A stretch of DNA of 18,292 nucleotides from an uncultured Duganella sp. (GTDB taxonomy: Bacteria > Pseudomonadota > Gammaproteobacteria > Burkholderiales > Burkholderiaceae). The notes under the pieces were generated by a model. The model was not told the DNA's origin. It did no database searches and saw nothing but the letters and a program-made list of their open reading frames with translations. The stretch covers positions 1-18,292 of the forward strand of contig CAMLRG010000105.1 of the NCBI GenBank assembly GCA_946482335.1, read 5' to 3'. A program made the position numbers and the translations under genes. Below are positions 1-7,143 of this stretch, one piece after another (the stretch's first letter is position 1; each line of letters begins with the position of its first letter).

Positions 1-710
1 CCGCCGATGACGAAGCGGCCGGTCGGGTTGACCAGGAACTTGGTGTCCTTGATCCATTCGGTCGGCAGCACGGGGCGGATGATCTCTTCGATCACGGCTT
101 CTTCGATCTGCTTGTGGCTCAGTTCCGGCGCGTGCTGGGTCGACAGCACCACGGTGTCCACCGACACCGGACGGCCATTCACATAGCGCAGGGTGACCTG
201 GGACTTGGCGTCCGGACGCAGCCATGGCAGGCGGCCATCCTTGCGCAGCTGCGACTGGCGCTCGACCAGGCGGTGCGAATAATAGATCGGTGCCGGCATC
301 AGTTCCGGGGTTTCGTCGCAAGCGTAGCCGAACATCAGGCCCTGGTCGCCGGCGCCCTGGTCGAGGTCGATACCGGCGCCTTCATCCACGCCCTGGGCGA
401 TGTCGGGCGACTGCTTGTCGTAGGCGACCAGCACGGCGCAACCCTTGTAATCGATACCGTATTCGGTGTTGTCGTAGCCGATGCGCTTGATGGTATCGCG
501 GGCTACTTGAATATAATCCACGTTTGCGTGCGTGGTGATCTCACCTGCCAGCACCACCAGGCCGGTATTGCACAGGGTTTCCGCGGCAACGCGGGCGCGC
601 GGGTCCTGGGTCAGGATGGCGTCGAGAATCGCGTCGGAAATCTGGTCGGCAACCTTGTCCGGGTGGCCTTCCGAGACGGATTCAGAGGTGAAAAGGAAAT
701 CGTTGGACAT
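1..710 (-). CDS. metK: S-adenosylmethionine synthetase, N-terminal 236 residues (runs off the window)
   Basis: Makes S-adenosylmethionine from methionine and ATP in the cytoplasm. Read from the ATG at 710-708, the protein begins [19 protein letters not shown], the hallmark MetK N-terminus, whose His-Pro-Asp (about residues 16-18) belongs to the ATP site. Further family blocks follow: [11 protein letters not shown], the GYDN region, [11 protein letters not shown], the [12 protein letters not shown] motif (adenosine/methionine binding) and, near the edge, [10 protein letters not shown]. The open frame reaches base 1 without a stop, so the C-terminal third lies outside. The start is supported by AGGAG (721-717) six bases upstream and by the family N-terminus. 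It is divergent from the acyltransferase gene at 900 across an AT-rich 189 bp gap. The leader has alternative pairings that may control translation (separate entry). Confidence 0.97.
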   Translation of the reverse strand, partial: MSNDFLFTSESVSEGHPDKVADQISDAILDAILTQDPRARVAAETLCNTGLVVLAGEITTHANVDYIQVARDTIKRIGYDNTEYGIDYKGCAVLVAYDKQSPDIAQGVDEGAGIDLDQGAGDQGLMFGYACDETPELMPAPIYYSHRLVERQSQLRKDGRLPWLRPDAKSQVTLRYVNGRPVSVDTVVLSTQHAPELSHKQIEEAVIEEIIRPVLPTEWIKDTKFLVNPTGRFVIG

Positions 711-801
711 CGCAAGCTCCTGAGATTGGTTCAAAAAAATATTGTCGCAAAACCAATGCAGCTTGCGACGCTTTAGCGATATTTGTATCCCGCATCGCAA
801 G
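708..801 (-). promoter_or_regulatory. Structured metK leader with mutually exclusive pairings over the ribosome binding site
   Basis: Seen on the minus strand, 5' to 3': segment A (801-792, CTTGCGATGC), segment B (771-760, GCGTCGCAAGCT), then segment C (718-710, AGCTTGCGA), which overlaps the last two bases of the AGGAG and the A of the start codon. B can pair with A (10 bp, one G-U) or with C (9 bp, perfect). The B-C stem encloses a second stem, 757-751 with 731-725 (ATTGGTT/AACCAAT, 7 bp), and puts the ribosome binding site in an internal loop and stem. This is the layout of a translational switch. No known SAM or SAH riboswitch consensus was recognised. Whether A is transcribed depends on the start site: a TAAAAT at 841-836 would include it, while a TTAACA...GATACA box ending near 785 would not. 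Confidence 0.4.
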
Positions 802-899
802 TTGTCTGTTAACTCAGCGGCTACTGCAACGTGGTATTTTACGCTTCTTAAAAAATTTTTGTGCAGAGCAACGTATAAAATGCTCTTATAACCTTATAA

Positions 900-1757
900 A
901 TGCTGTTAAGTATATTCCGCTTTTTCTCCGTGTTTCCCCTGCCGGTCCTGCATGCCCTGGGCGTCGGGCTGGGCTGGCTGGTGTACCTGCTTTCCCCTTC
1001 CTACCGGCGCCGGATGCGCGCCAATATGGCCCAGGCCGGTTTTTCGGCCCATCTGGGCAGCGCCGTCGGCGAAGCCGGCAAGGCGATTGCCGAACTGCCC
1101 TTCATCTGGTGCGCCGACCCGCAGCGGGTGACGGCGCGCGCCACCGTGGAGAACTGGGACCTGGTGCAGCAATACTTGGACGCCGGCAAGGGCATCGTGT
1201 TCCTCACGCCGCACCTGGGCTGCTTTGAAATCACGGCGCAGGAAATCGCCCACCGCACCGAGCTGATGGTGATGTACCGCCCGCCGCGCAAGGAAGCGAT
1301 GAAGCCGCTGATCGAGGGCGCGCGGGCGCGCAAGAACCTGCTGTTGGCGCCGGCCAATATGGGCGGTGTGCGCATGCTGGCCAAGTTCCTGAAGAAGGGC
1401 CAGCCGATCGGCCTGCTGCCCGACCAGGTGCCGCAAGAGGGCGAAGGCGTGTGGGCCGAGTTCTTCGGCCGCAACGCCTACACCATGACCCTGCCGGCCA
1501 AGATGGCCCAGCTGGGCGATGCCGTGATCCTGATCGTGTATGCCGAGCGCCTGCCCGGCGGCAAAGGCTACGTGGTGCGCTTCGTGCCGTTCGAGGGCAC
1601 GCTGGAGGGCGACGGCACGGCCCAGGCGCGCGCCATCAACGCCGCCATGGAAAAGCTGATCGCGCGCTGCCCGGCCCAGTATTACTGGAGCTATAACCGC
1701 TACAAGGTGCCGGCCGGCGTGGCTGCCCCGGGCGCCGGCGCGCAGGAGGTTGCATGA
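900..1757 (+). CDS. LpxL/HtrB-type lysophospholipid (lipid A) acyltransferase, first copy
   Basis: 285 residues, the usual size for the LpxL/LpxM/HtrB family, which adds secondary acyl chains to lipid A at the inner face of the cytoplasmic membrane. The N-terminus is hydrophobic (about residues 1-31, with LGVGLGWLVYLL), giving the membrane anchor. The catalytic HX4E box is PHLGCFE (His105, Glu110); the family usually has HX4D or HX4E. LPDQVPQEGEGVW (about 180-192) and the terminal YYWSYNRYK match conserved family blocks. The ATG at 900 gives the expected N-terminus, but no Shine-Dalgarno precedes it. TATAAA (874-879) and TTATAA (885-890) just upstream suggest a very short leader. The gene ends in an ATGA overlap with the second acyltransferase, so the two are probably translationally coupled. 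Which acyl chain or acceptor it uses cannot be read from the sequence. Confidence 0.88.
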   Translation: MLLSIFRFFSVFPLPVLHALGVGLGWLVYLLSPSYRRRMRANMAQAGFSAHLGSAVGEAGKAIAELPFIWCADPQRVTARATVENWDLVQQYLDAGKGIVFLTPHLGCFEITAQEIAHRTELMVMYRPPRKEAMKPLIEGARARKNLLLAPANMGGVRMLAKFLKKGQPIGLLPDQVPQEGEGVWAEFFGRNAYTMTLPAKMAQLGDAVILIVYAERLPGGKGYVVRFVPFEGTLEGDGTAQARAINAAMEKLIARCPAQYYWSYNRYKVPAGVAAPGAGAQEVA

Positions 1758-2650
1758 GGTTCCTGCTGGGGATGATGTGGCTGCTGCATTGGTTGCCGCT
1801 GCCGGTGCTGGGCCGACTCGGCAAGGGCGTGGGCAGCCTGCTGTTCCTCGTAATGGGGCCGCGCCGCGAAATCGCGCTGACCAACCTGCGCCTGACCATG
1901 CCGGAATTGAGCGAAGCGCAGCGCCGCGCACTGGCGCGCCAGCACTTCCAGGCCTATTCGCGCAGCGTGCTGGAACGCTCGATCCTGTGGTGGGCGCCGG
2001 AAGCGCGCCTGCGCCGGCTGATCAAGGTGGAAACCAGCGCCGGCATGGCGCCTGGCCAGATCCCGGTGGCGGAAATGACGGACAAGCCGACCGTCCTGCT
2101 GTGCCCACACTTCGTCTGCCTGGACGTGGGCGGCGCCGCCATCGCCATGGAAGCGTCGGCATCGTCAATGTACGTCGCGCAAAAGAACAAGGTGTTCGAC
2201 GAGGTGCTGCGCGCCGGCCGCGCGCGCTTCAAGCCGGTCAAACTGTTCACGCGCCAGGACGGCATCAAGCCCATCCTGCGTGCACTGAAAGACAAGCTGC
2301 CCTACTTCATGCTGCCCGACATGGACTTTGGCGACAAGGATGCCGAGTTCGTGCCATTCTTCGGCGTGCCCGCCGCGACCCTGACCGCCACCGCCCGCAT
2401 CGCCGCCGCCACCGGCGGCCAGGTGATGCCGGTGATCGCCACCTTCCTGCCCAATTACGCGGGCTATCGTGTGAAGTTCTATCCGGTGTGGGAGAATTAC
2501 CCTGGACCCGATATGGTGGCGGCAACGCGCCGTATGAATGAATTTATTGAAGAACGCGTGCGCGAAGCGCCTGCCGAATACTTCTGGACCCACAAGCGCT
2601 TCAAGACCCGTCCGGAAGGCGAACCATCCTTCTATTCGAACAAACGATGA
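1754..2650 (+). CDS. LpxL/HtrB-type lysophospholipid (lipid A) acyltransferase, second copy
   Basis: 298 residues, same family as the preceding gene but clearly diverged. It has an N-terminal membrane segment (about residues 3-34), then the catalytic HX4D box CPHFVCLD (His119, Asp124), then [19 protein letters not shown], the family's substrate-site block (LpxL has PDQDYG at this place), and a terminal [12 protein letters not shown], the ERF/HKRFK-type ending of lipid A acyltransferases. It is the more canonical of the pair by its HX4D and PDxDFG motifs. It starts inside the stop of the upstream gene (ATGA) and its own stop overlaps the dapF start in the same way. Tandem acyltransferases between metK and dapF are a common Burkholderiales arrangement (recalled, not searched). 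The two probably act on different acyl positions, which is inference. Confidence 0.9.
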   Translation: MRFLLGMMWLLHWLPLPVLGRLGKGVGSLLFLVMGPRREIALTNLRLTMPELSEAQRRALARQHFQAYSRSVLERSILWWAPEARLRRLIKVETSAGMAPGQIPVAEMTDKPTVLLCPHFVCLDVGGAAIAMEASASSMYVAQKNKVFDEVLRAGRARFKPVKLFTRQDGIKPILRALKDKLPYFMLPDMDFGDKDAEFVPFFGVPAATLTATARIAAATGGQVMPVIATFLPNYAGYRVKFYPVWENYPGPDMVAATRRMNEFIEERVREAPAEYFWTHKRFKTRPEGEPSFYSNKR

Positions 2651-3510
2651 AACTCAAATTCACCAAGATGCACGGCGCCGGCAATGACTTCGTGGTCATC
2701 GACGCCATCAACCAGCAGATCGATTTCACCCCTGCCCAGTGGCAGGCGCTGGCCGACCGCCGCTTCGGCGTGGGGGCGGACCAGATGCTGGTGGTCGAAA
2801 AGTCCAGCGTGCCGGGCTGCGATTTCCGCTACCGCATCTTCAACAACGATGGCGGCGAAGTGGAACAGTGCGGCAATGGCGCCCGCGCCTTCGTCAAGTT
2901 CGTGGCGGAAAAGGGCTTGACCTCGGCGCGCAAGATCACGGTGGAAACCATGGCGGGCATCATTGCGCCGCGCCTGGAAGACGATGGCAGCATCACGGTC
3001 GACATGGGCGCCCCGGTGCTCGATCCGGCCCAAGTGCCGTTCGACGCGGAAGGTTTGCAGGGCCAGCCGGAAGGCCGCGAAACCCTGTGGCCGCTGGTGC
3101 TGGAACTGGGCGGTGAACGCGAGGCGGTGCAAGTGTCGGTAGTGTCGATGGGCAACCCGCATGCGGTGCAGGTGGTGGCAGACGTGGATGCGGCGCCGGT
3201 GGAACTGGTGGGGCCGCTGATCGAGCATCATCCGCGCTTCCCGAAACGCGTCAATGCGGGGTTCATGCAGCTGATGGACCGCCAGCACATCAAGCTGCGC
3301 GTGTTCGAACGCGGGGCGGGCGAGACGCTGGCTTGCGGGACGGGCGCCTGCGCGGCGGTGGTGGCGGGGATCCGGCGCGGCTTGCTCGATTCGCCGGTGC
3401 GCGTCGATGCGCGCGGCGGGCGGCTGTCGATCGCCTGGGCGGGCGAAGGGCAGCCGGTTTATCTGACCGGGCCGGCGGTCACGGTCTTTGAGGGCGAGAT
3501 CGATATCTAA
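2647..3510 (+). CDS. dapF: Diaminopimelate epimerase
   Basis: Converts LL- to meso-diaminopimelate without a cofactor, feeding lysine and peptidoglycan synthesis. At 287 residues it is of normal length. It begins [19 protein letters not shown], the classic DapF N-terminus. The two catalytic cysteines are visible: Cys75 in [10 protein letters not shown] and Cys230 in [19 protein letters not shown] (about 168-174) is the conserved substrate-binding block. The ATG lies in the ATGA overlap with the upstream acyltransferase and has no Shine-Dalgarno of its own, so translation is probably coupled. A REP-like hairpin starts ten bases after the stop and separates it from the convergent SEL1 gene. Confidence 0.97.
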   Translation: MKLKFTKMHGAGNDFVVIDAINQQIDFTPAQWQALADRRFGVGADQMLVVEKSSVPGCDFRYRIFNNDGGEVEQCGNGARAFVKFVAEKGLTSARKITVETMAGIIAPRLEDDGSITVDMGAPVLDPAQVPFDAEGLQGQPEGRETLWPLVLELGGEREAVQVSVVSMGNPHAVQVVADVDAAPVELVGPLIEHHPRFPKRVNAGFMQLMDRQHIKLRVFERGAGETLACGTGACAAVVAGIRRGLLDSPVRVDARGGRLSIAWAGEGQPVYLTGPAVTVFEGEIDI

Positions 3511-3519
3511 ACTCGGTCA

Positions 3520-3556
3520 ACCGGTAGAACGGTGTCAGACCCAAGGGTCCGACACC
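3520..3556 (+). repeat. REP-like palindrome, degenerate copy
   Basis: Head ACCGGTAGAAC, then the stem GGTGTCAGACCC/GGGTCCGACACC with a two-base loop (aa) and one mismatched pair. It is the same family as the elements at 6250, 11191, 13411 and 15657, but has drifted (GGTGTC for GGGGTC). The GC-rich stretch 3557-3580, read on the minus strand, resembles the core of the 15657 element (GGCCTGCGGCG), so this may be half of an older inverted pair. It lies between convergent dapF and the SEL1 gene and could act as a bidirectional terminator, though no T-run follows. Confidence 0.7.
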
Positions 3557-3582
3557 GACACGCGGCCGCCGCAGGCCGGTGT

Positions 3583-4842
3583 TCAGGCAGCGACCATCAC
3601 ATCCGCGCCGACCCAGCTCTTGAGCCGGTACAGGCGCTGCCGGTAATTCCCCTCCACATCGGCCCCCACCTGTTCGAACAGCCGCACGATGCGGTCCAGC
3701 TTCTGCCGCTCCGCCGCGGTACGCACCAGCACCAGCCGCCGCTTGCTGCGGCCATAGCTGGCACGGATATCCACCACCAGGCAATGGCCCTGGTCCGCCG
3801 CCTTCACATCCAGCAGCAAAGCTTCCGCCCGCGTCAACCTGAACAGCGCCGCCAGCTCGATCCGCGCCGCCAGCAAGGGCTGGCTGCTGAGCAATTCGCG
3901 CGTCAGCAGCGGCATCAGCGGATCGGCCCAGCCGGCCGGCGGCGGTGCCGGCGCAATCCGCTCCAGCGCCTGCTGCGCTTCGGCACTGCCTTGCGCCGCC
4001 GCCTTCTGCAGCCAGTACACCGCCCGCACATCGTTGTCTTCCGCGCCACGCCGCGCCCGCCAGGCATGGATGCCGCACTCCAGTTGCGCCCCGCTATGCC
4101 CCATGTCGGCCGCGCGTTCCAGGCAGGCATGGGCCTCGCTCGCGCTACGCTGGGAAAACTCGGGACGGATATAAATACGCGACATGGCGAACCAGGCATC
4201 GGCCAAACCCTGCTCGCCCGCTTGCGCCAGCCAGCGCAGCGCGCGCTTGAAGTTGACGGTGCCATTGCCCGATTCCACCCGGTCGCCCTCGCTGTTCATG
4301 CGAGCCAGGTGCAGTCCCAGCGCCAGCTGGGCATCGCGGTCGCCGCCTTGCGCCGCCAGGGTGCGCAGGCGCAGCAGCTCATCCGGGTCGGCGTCCGCGT
4401 CGGCCTCCAGGGCACGCCAGGCATCCAGGGTACTGGCCGGCGCGGCCATGCCGGGCGCCGGCGCCAGGGCTGGTGCCGGCGGCGCCGCAGCCGGCACCAC
4501 AGTGGGCCGCACGGGATGGGGCGCCGACGCCGGCTCCATGCGGCGCAATTGCGCCAGCACGCGCGCTGCCCCGGGCACGCCTTCCTGCGCGGCGCGCACG
4601 AACCATTGCAAAGCCTGGGCCCGCGCGGGCTGCGCCACGTCAAAGGGGATATGGGCGCCGATCAGCCGCCAGGCTTCATCCACGCCCTGGCTTGCGGCGC
4701 GGCACAGCCAGTGCAAGGCCGTCGGCACGTTTTGTGGCAGGCTGGCCCCGCCAAAAAGGTAGAGCTTGCCCAATGCGAGTTGGGCTGCGGCGTCTCCTGA
4801 CCGCGCTCCCCTGATGATCACCAGCTCTTCTCGATTCGCCAT
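3583..4842 (-). CDS. SEL1-like tetratricopeptide repeat protein with an unassigned C-terminal region
   Basis: 419 residues from the ATG at 4842 (MANREELVIIRGARSGDA). A TTG six codons upstream is also open but has no ribosome binding site. SEL1-type helical repeats are visible: GDAAAQLALGKLYLFGGA...ALHWLCRAASQG, ALQWFVRAAQEGVPGA, RDAQLALGLHLARMNSEG...ALRWLAQAGEQGLADAW, EAHACLERAADMGHSGAQ and AVYWLQKAAAQGSAEAQ. A Pro/Ala-rich linker (about residues 107-141) splits the array. The last 110 or so residues (from about WADPLMPLL) are not repeats: a mixed helix/strand stretch with GHCLVVDIRASYGRSKRR and a Tyr/Arg-rich tail. There is no signal peptide or membrane segment, so it is probably cytoplasmic. 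SEL1 repeats usually scaffold protein-protein contacts; the partner is unknown. Confidence 0.8.
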   Translation of the reverse strand: MANREELVIIRGARSGDAAAQLALGKLYLFGGASLPQNVPTALHWLCRAASQGVDEAWRLIGAHIPFDVAQPARAQALQWFVRAAQEGVPGAARVLAQLRRMEPASAPHPVRPTVVPAAAPPAPALAPAPGMAAPASTLDAWRALEADADADPDELLRLRTLAAQGGDRDAQLALGLHLARMNSEGDRVESGNGTVNFKRALRWLAQAGEQGLADAWFAMSRIYIRPEFSQRSASEAHACLERAADMGHSGAQLECGIHAWRARRGAEDNDVRAVYWLQKAAAQGSAEAQQALERIAPAPPPAGWADPLMPLLTRELLSSQPLLAARIELAALFRLTRAEALLLDVKAADQGHCLVVDIRASYGRSKRRLVLVRTAAERQKLDRIVRLFEQVGADVEGNYRQRLYRLKSWVGADVMVAA

Positions 4843-5149
4843 CGATCTATCCGGTTCCAAGGAATAAGCTGCCTGTCCAGTGTAGCCGGGCCGCTAGCAG
4901 GCGGCGCATGACTCCAGGACTTTTTGATATATGACAAATATGACAGGCCCAGCTTGCGGCTTCCTTACAGGACTTGCATGATCTGAGCAGGGTGGCAAGC
5001 GTTTCAAAAATACAACATCACGCACCGATTTCGACGGTTTTGACCCTTTTTAGTGCGGATAAATGACCAAGCGGCGGAATTGCGGTGCGCTCTGCACTTA
5101 TCGTATCCCTATCCCCGCACCCGGTTTGACTCCTAAAAAGGAAGAACAT
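4843..5149. other. Divergent intergenic region between the SEL1 gene and the porin
   Basis: 307 bases without a convincing gene. An AT-rich patch at about 4920-4946 has two direct TATGACA copies five bases apart. TTGACC (5040-5045) and TTGACT (5126-5131) resemble -35 boxes, but neither has a well-spaced -10. An in-frame ATG at 5063 would extend the porin by 29 non-hydrophobic residues ahead of its signal peptide and was not used. The porin's AAGGAAG ribosome binding site is at 5138-5144. The divergent promoters must lie here but could not be placed. Confidence 0.5.
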
Positions 5150-6244
5150 ATGAAGAAATCGTTATTGGCCCTGGCCTTGATGGGCGCCTTCAGCAGTGCT
5201 GCCTTTGCGCAATCCTCCGTCGTCATTTATGGCACGCTGGATGCCGGCATTACCAAGACCACCAAATCGGCGAACACCGCCGTGCAGGAAGCCAAACGCG
5301 ACAACAACAAGCTGGGCTTCCGCGGCGTGGAAGACCTGGGCAGCGGCCTGAAAGCGCTGTTCCACCTGGAAATCCGCTTCGAGCCTGACACCGGCACCAT
5401 CGAAGGCGTGTCCCGCCCCCTGTTCCAGGGCCAGAGCCGGGTCGGCCTGCAAGGTGGCTTCGGCACAGTGCGCATGGGCCGCGCACTGACGTCGCTGCAG
5501 GAAACCACGACCCAGTTCGAGCCCTGGTCGGGCATGCCGAACCAGGCCGGCTTCCAGACCGACATCATGGTGGGTGGCTACCGCGCCGCCGTGCCGGGCA
5601 GCGGTTCCGACCCGCTGGGCCAGGCCGGCAATTCCGGCAACCGCTTCGCCAACGCGCTCTGGTACAACACGCCGGTGATGAACGGCTTCCAGTTGAACGT
5701 GAATATTGGCAGCAAGGAAAACAATGGCCTTGGCGTGCCGATCATCGGCCGCGGCACCGCTGCGGCGCCGCAATATCCGGTGGGGGCGATGGCGCAGGCT
5801 TACCCGTACTCGGTCAGCGCTACTTATATGGCGCCGGGCACGACGCCAATGTGGGCGGTGTACGCGGGGTCGGAGCGGAACTCGACCGAAGTCAAGTGGC
5901 ACTCGATCGGTGCTTACTTCCGCCCGATCCCGGCCCTGAAGCTGATGGCAAGCTACGGCAAGCAGGACCTGGGCCATATCATGGCGACCAACGATTCGAT
6001 CTCGACCTGGATGCTGGGCGCGAACTACAACGTGGGCTCGGGCAAGTTCCTGATCGGTTATGGGCAGAAGGATCCGGATGGCCAGCTGAAGACCAAGCAG
6101 TTCTCGGTGGGCTATGAGCACAATATCTCGCCACGCACCTATCTGTATCTGGACTTGTCGCAGAAGAAGCTGCCGCTGACGGCGACGGCGACGTCGGATT
6201 CGAACCAGAATCATTATGCGTTGGGGATCCATCACAATTTCTAA
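5150..6244 (+). CDS. Gram-negative general porin (trimeric beta-barrel, porin_4 type)
   Basis: 364 residues from the ATG at 5150, chosen because AAGGAAG lies five bases upstream and the protein then starts with a textbook signal peptide: MKKSLLALALMGAFSSAAFA, cut before QSSVVIYGTLDAGI. The mature start, the GFRGVEDLGSGLKALFHLE block and the GLQGGFGTVRMGR block (beta-strand 3 and the eyelet-loop region) are typical of Burkholderiales porins of the OmpC/Omp32 class. The C-terminus HYALGIHHNF ends in Phe, the signal for BAM-mediated outer-membrane insertion. The length is normal. It would form a diffusion channel for small, often anionic, solutes; the selectivity is not readable. The upstream gene is divergent and a paired REP element follows the stop directly, so it is probably monocistronic. 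Confidence 0.95.
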   Translation: MKKSLLALALMGAFSSAAFAQSSVVIYGTLDAGITKTTKSANTAVQEAKRDNNKLGFRGVEDLGSGLKALFHLEIRFEPDTGTIEGVSRPLFQGQSRVGLQGGFGTVRMGRALTSLQETTTQFEPWSGMPNQAGFQTDIMVGGYRAAVPGSGSDPLGQAGNSGNRFANALWYNTPVMNGFQLNVNIGSKENNGLGVPIIGRGTAAAPQYPVGAMAQAYPYSVSATYMAPGTTPMWAVYAGSERNSTEVKWHSIGAYFRPIPALKLMASYGKQDLGHIMATNDSISTWMLGANYNVGSGKFLIGYGQKDPDGQLKTKQFSVGYEHNISPRTYLYLDLSQKKLPLTATATSDSNQNHYALGIHHNF

Positions 6245-6249
6245 ACCTA

Positions 6250-6420
6250 AACCGGTAAACCGGGGTCAGGCCCGAAGGGCCTGACCCCCGCCAGCGCGGA
6301 CGCCGCAGCTTGGTTCTGGGCCTTTGACTTTCGGCGAAGGTCAAAAACCCTGAGCCCATCACTGCGGCTTCGAGACCGTTGGGGGGTCAGGCCGTTGGGC
6401 CTGACCCCGCCTTACCGGGT
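6250..6420. repeat. Complete REPIN-like element: two inverted REP palindromes around a structured core
   Basis: The left REP has head AACCGGTAAACC and the stem GGGGTCAGGCCC/GGGCCTGACCCC (6262-6273 with 6277-6288, loop GAA). The right REP has the stem GGGGTCAGGCC/GGCCTGACCCC (6383-6393 with 6398-6408) and, on the opposite strand, head CCCGGTAAGGC. Both heads point outward. The core also folds: GCCGCAG (6302-6308) with CTGCGGC (6362-6368), TGGGC (6317-6321) with GCCCA (6354-6358), and TTTGACTTTC (6323-6332) with GAAGGTCAAA (6336-6345). The whole 170 bp could form one long nested structure. It sits between the co-directional porin and DUF484 genes and may end porin transcription, but lacks a T-run. 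Confidence 0.85.
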
Positions 6421-6468
6421 TACAGATCGGTTAAAATGTCCCCGCCTGCAATATTTGACGTGACAACA

Positions 6469-7140
6469 ATGACCGACACCCTGGATTCCACCCTCGTCGC
6501 CCAATACCTGGCCGACCATCCCCACTTCTTTGAAGAACATGCCAATCTGTTGGGTGACGTCAGGCTGTCCAGTCCCCTGACCGGCCGTGCGGTGTCGCTG
6601 CAGGAACGCCAGATGGAAGTCATGCGCGACAAGTACAAGGCGCTGGAATTGCGCTTGTCCGAACTGACCCGCCACGCGCAGGAAAACGCCACCATCGCCA
6701 ACCGTTTCCACAGCTGGAACCAAACCATCCTGCAAGTGCGCAGCGATGCGGAAGTACCGCGCGCCGTGGTGCAAGGCCTGGTCGACAGCTTCCACGTGCC
6801 GGCCGCCACGCTGCGCCTGTTCAATGTGGCGCCCGCATTCGCCGACGAATGGTTCGCCAGCGGCGTGTCGGAAGATGCCCGTCTGTTCGCCAATAGCCTG
6901 CTGGCGCCCTACTGCGGCAGCAACAACGATTTCGAAGCGGTGCGCTGGCTGGACGACGCCGAGCACATCAAGTCCGCCGTCATCCTGCCGCTGCGCAAGC
7001 CAGGCAGCAAAGGCCCGGCCTTCGGCTTGCTGATCATGGGCTCGCCGGACCCTGAACGCTTCACCTCGCTGATGGCGACCGATTTCCTGGTCCATATCGG
7101 CGAAACCGCCAGCGTCGCGCTGGCGCCATTGCTGGCCTGA
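6469..7140 (+). CDS. DUF484 family protein (GAF-like fold), xerC partner
   Basis: 223 residues from the ATG at 6469 (MTDTLDSTLVAQYLADHPHFFEEHANLL), the usual N-terminus of this family. An in-frame ATG at 6436 would add 11 residues; it was not chosen because TAAAAT (6432-6437) looks like a -10 box, which would place it outside the transcript. Neither start has a clear Shine-Dalgarno. An N-terminal helix with the HPxFFEEH signature is followed by a probable coiled coil (about residues 45-75, ERQMEVMRDKYKALELRLSELTRHAQEN) and then a GAF-like region (about 95-220). The molecular function of DUF484 is unknown; it is recurrently encoded between dapF and xerC in proteobacteria. Here it ends three bases before xerC, so the two probably form one transcript. 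Confidence 0.88.
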   Translation: MTDTLDSTLVAQYLADHPHFFEEHANLLGDVRLSSPLTGRAVSLQERQMEVMRDKYKALELRLSELTRHAQENATIANRFHSWNQTILQVRSDAEVPRAVVQGLVDSFHVPAATLRLFNVAPAFADEWFASGVSEDARLFANSLLAPYCGSNNDFEAVRWLDDAEHIKSAVILPLRKPGSKGPAFGLLIMGSPDPERFTSLMATDFLVHIGETASVALAPLLA

Positions 7141-7143
7141 CCC

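Noticed and set aside
708..801. A known SAM or SAH riboswitch upstream of metK
   Set aside because: No conserved core of a class I remember was recognised. Only the alternative pairings can be claimed.
906..1931. A 341-codon minus-strand open frame over the acyltransferase genes
   Set aside because: It overlaps two genes with catalytic motifs; the peptide is His/Arg/Ala-rich as expected for an antisense GC-rich frame.
5063..5149. Upstream in-frame start giving the porin 29 extra N-terminal residues
   Set aside because: It would bury the signal peptide behind a non-hydrophobic extension. The ATG at 5150 has a good ribosome binding site and a standard signal sequence.
6250..6420. The REP hairpins as ordinary intrinsic terminators
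   Set aside because: The stems are strong, but none is followed by a T-run and the same sequences recur in several contexts, including inside a gene. A termination role remains possible but is not their defining nature.
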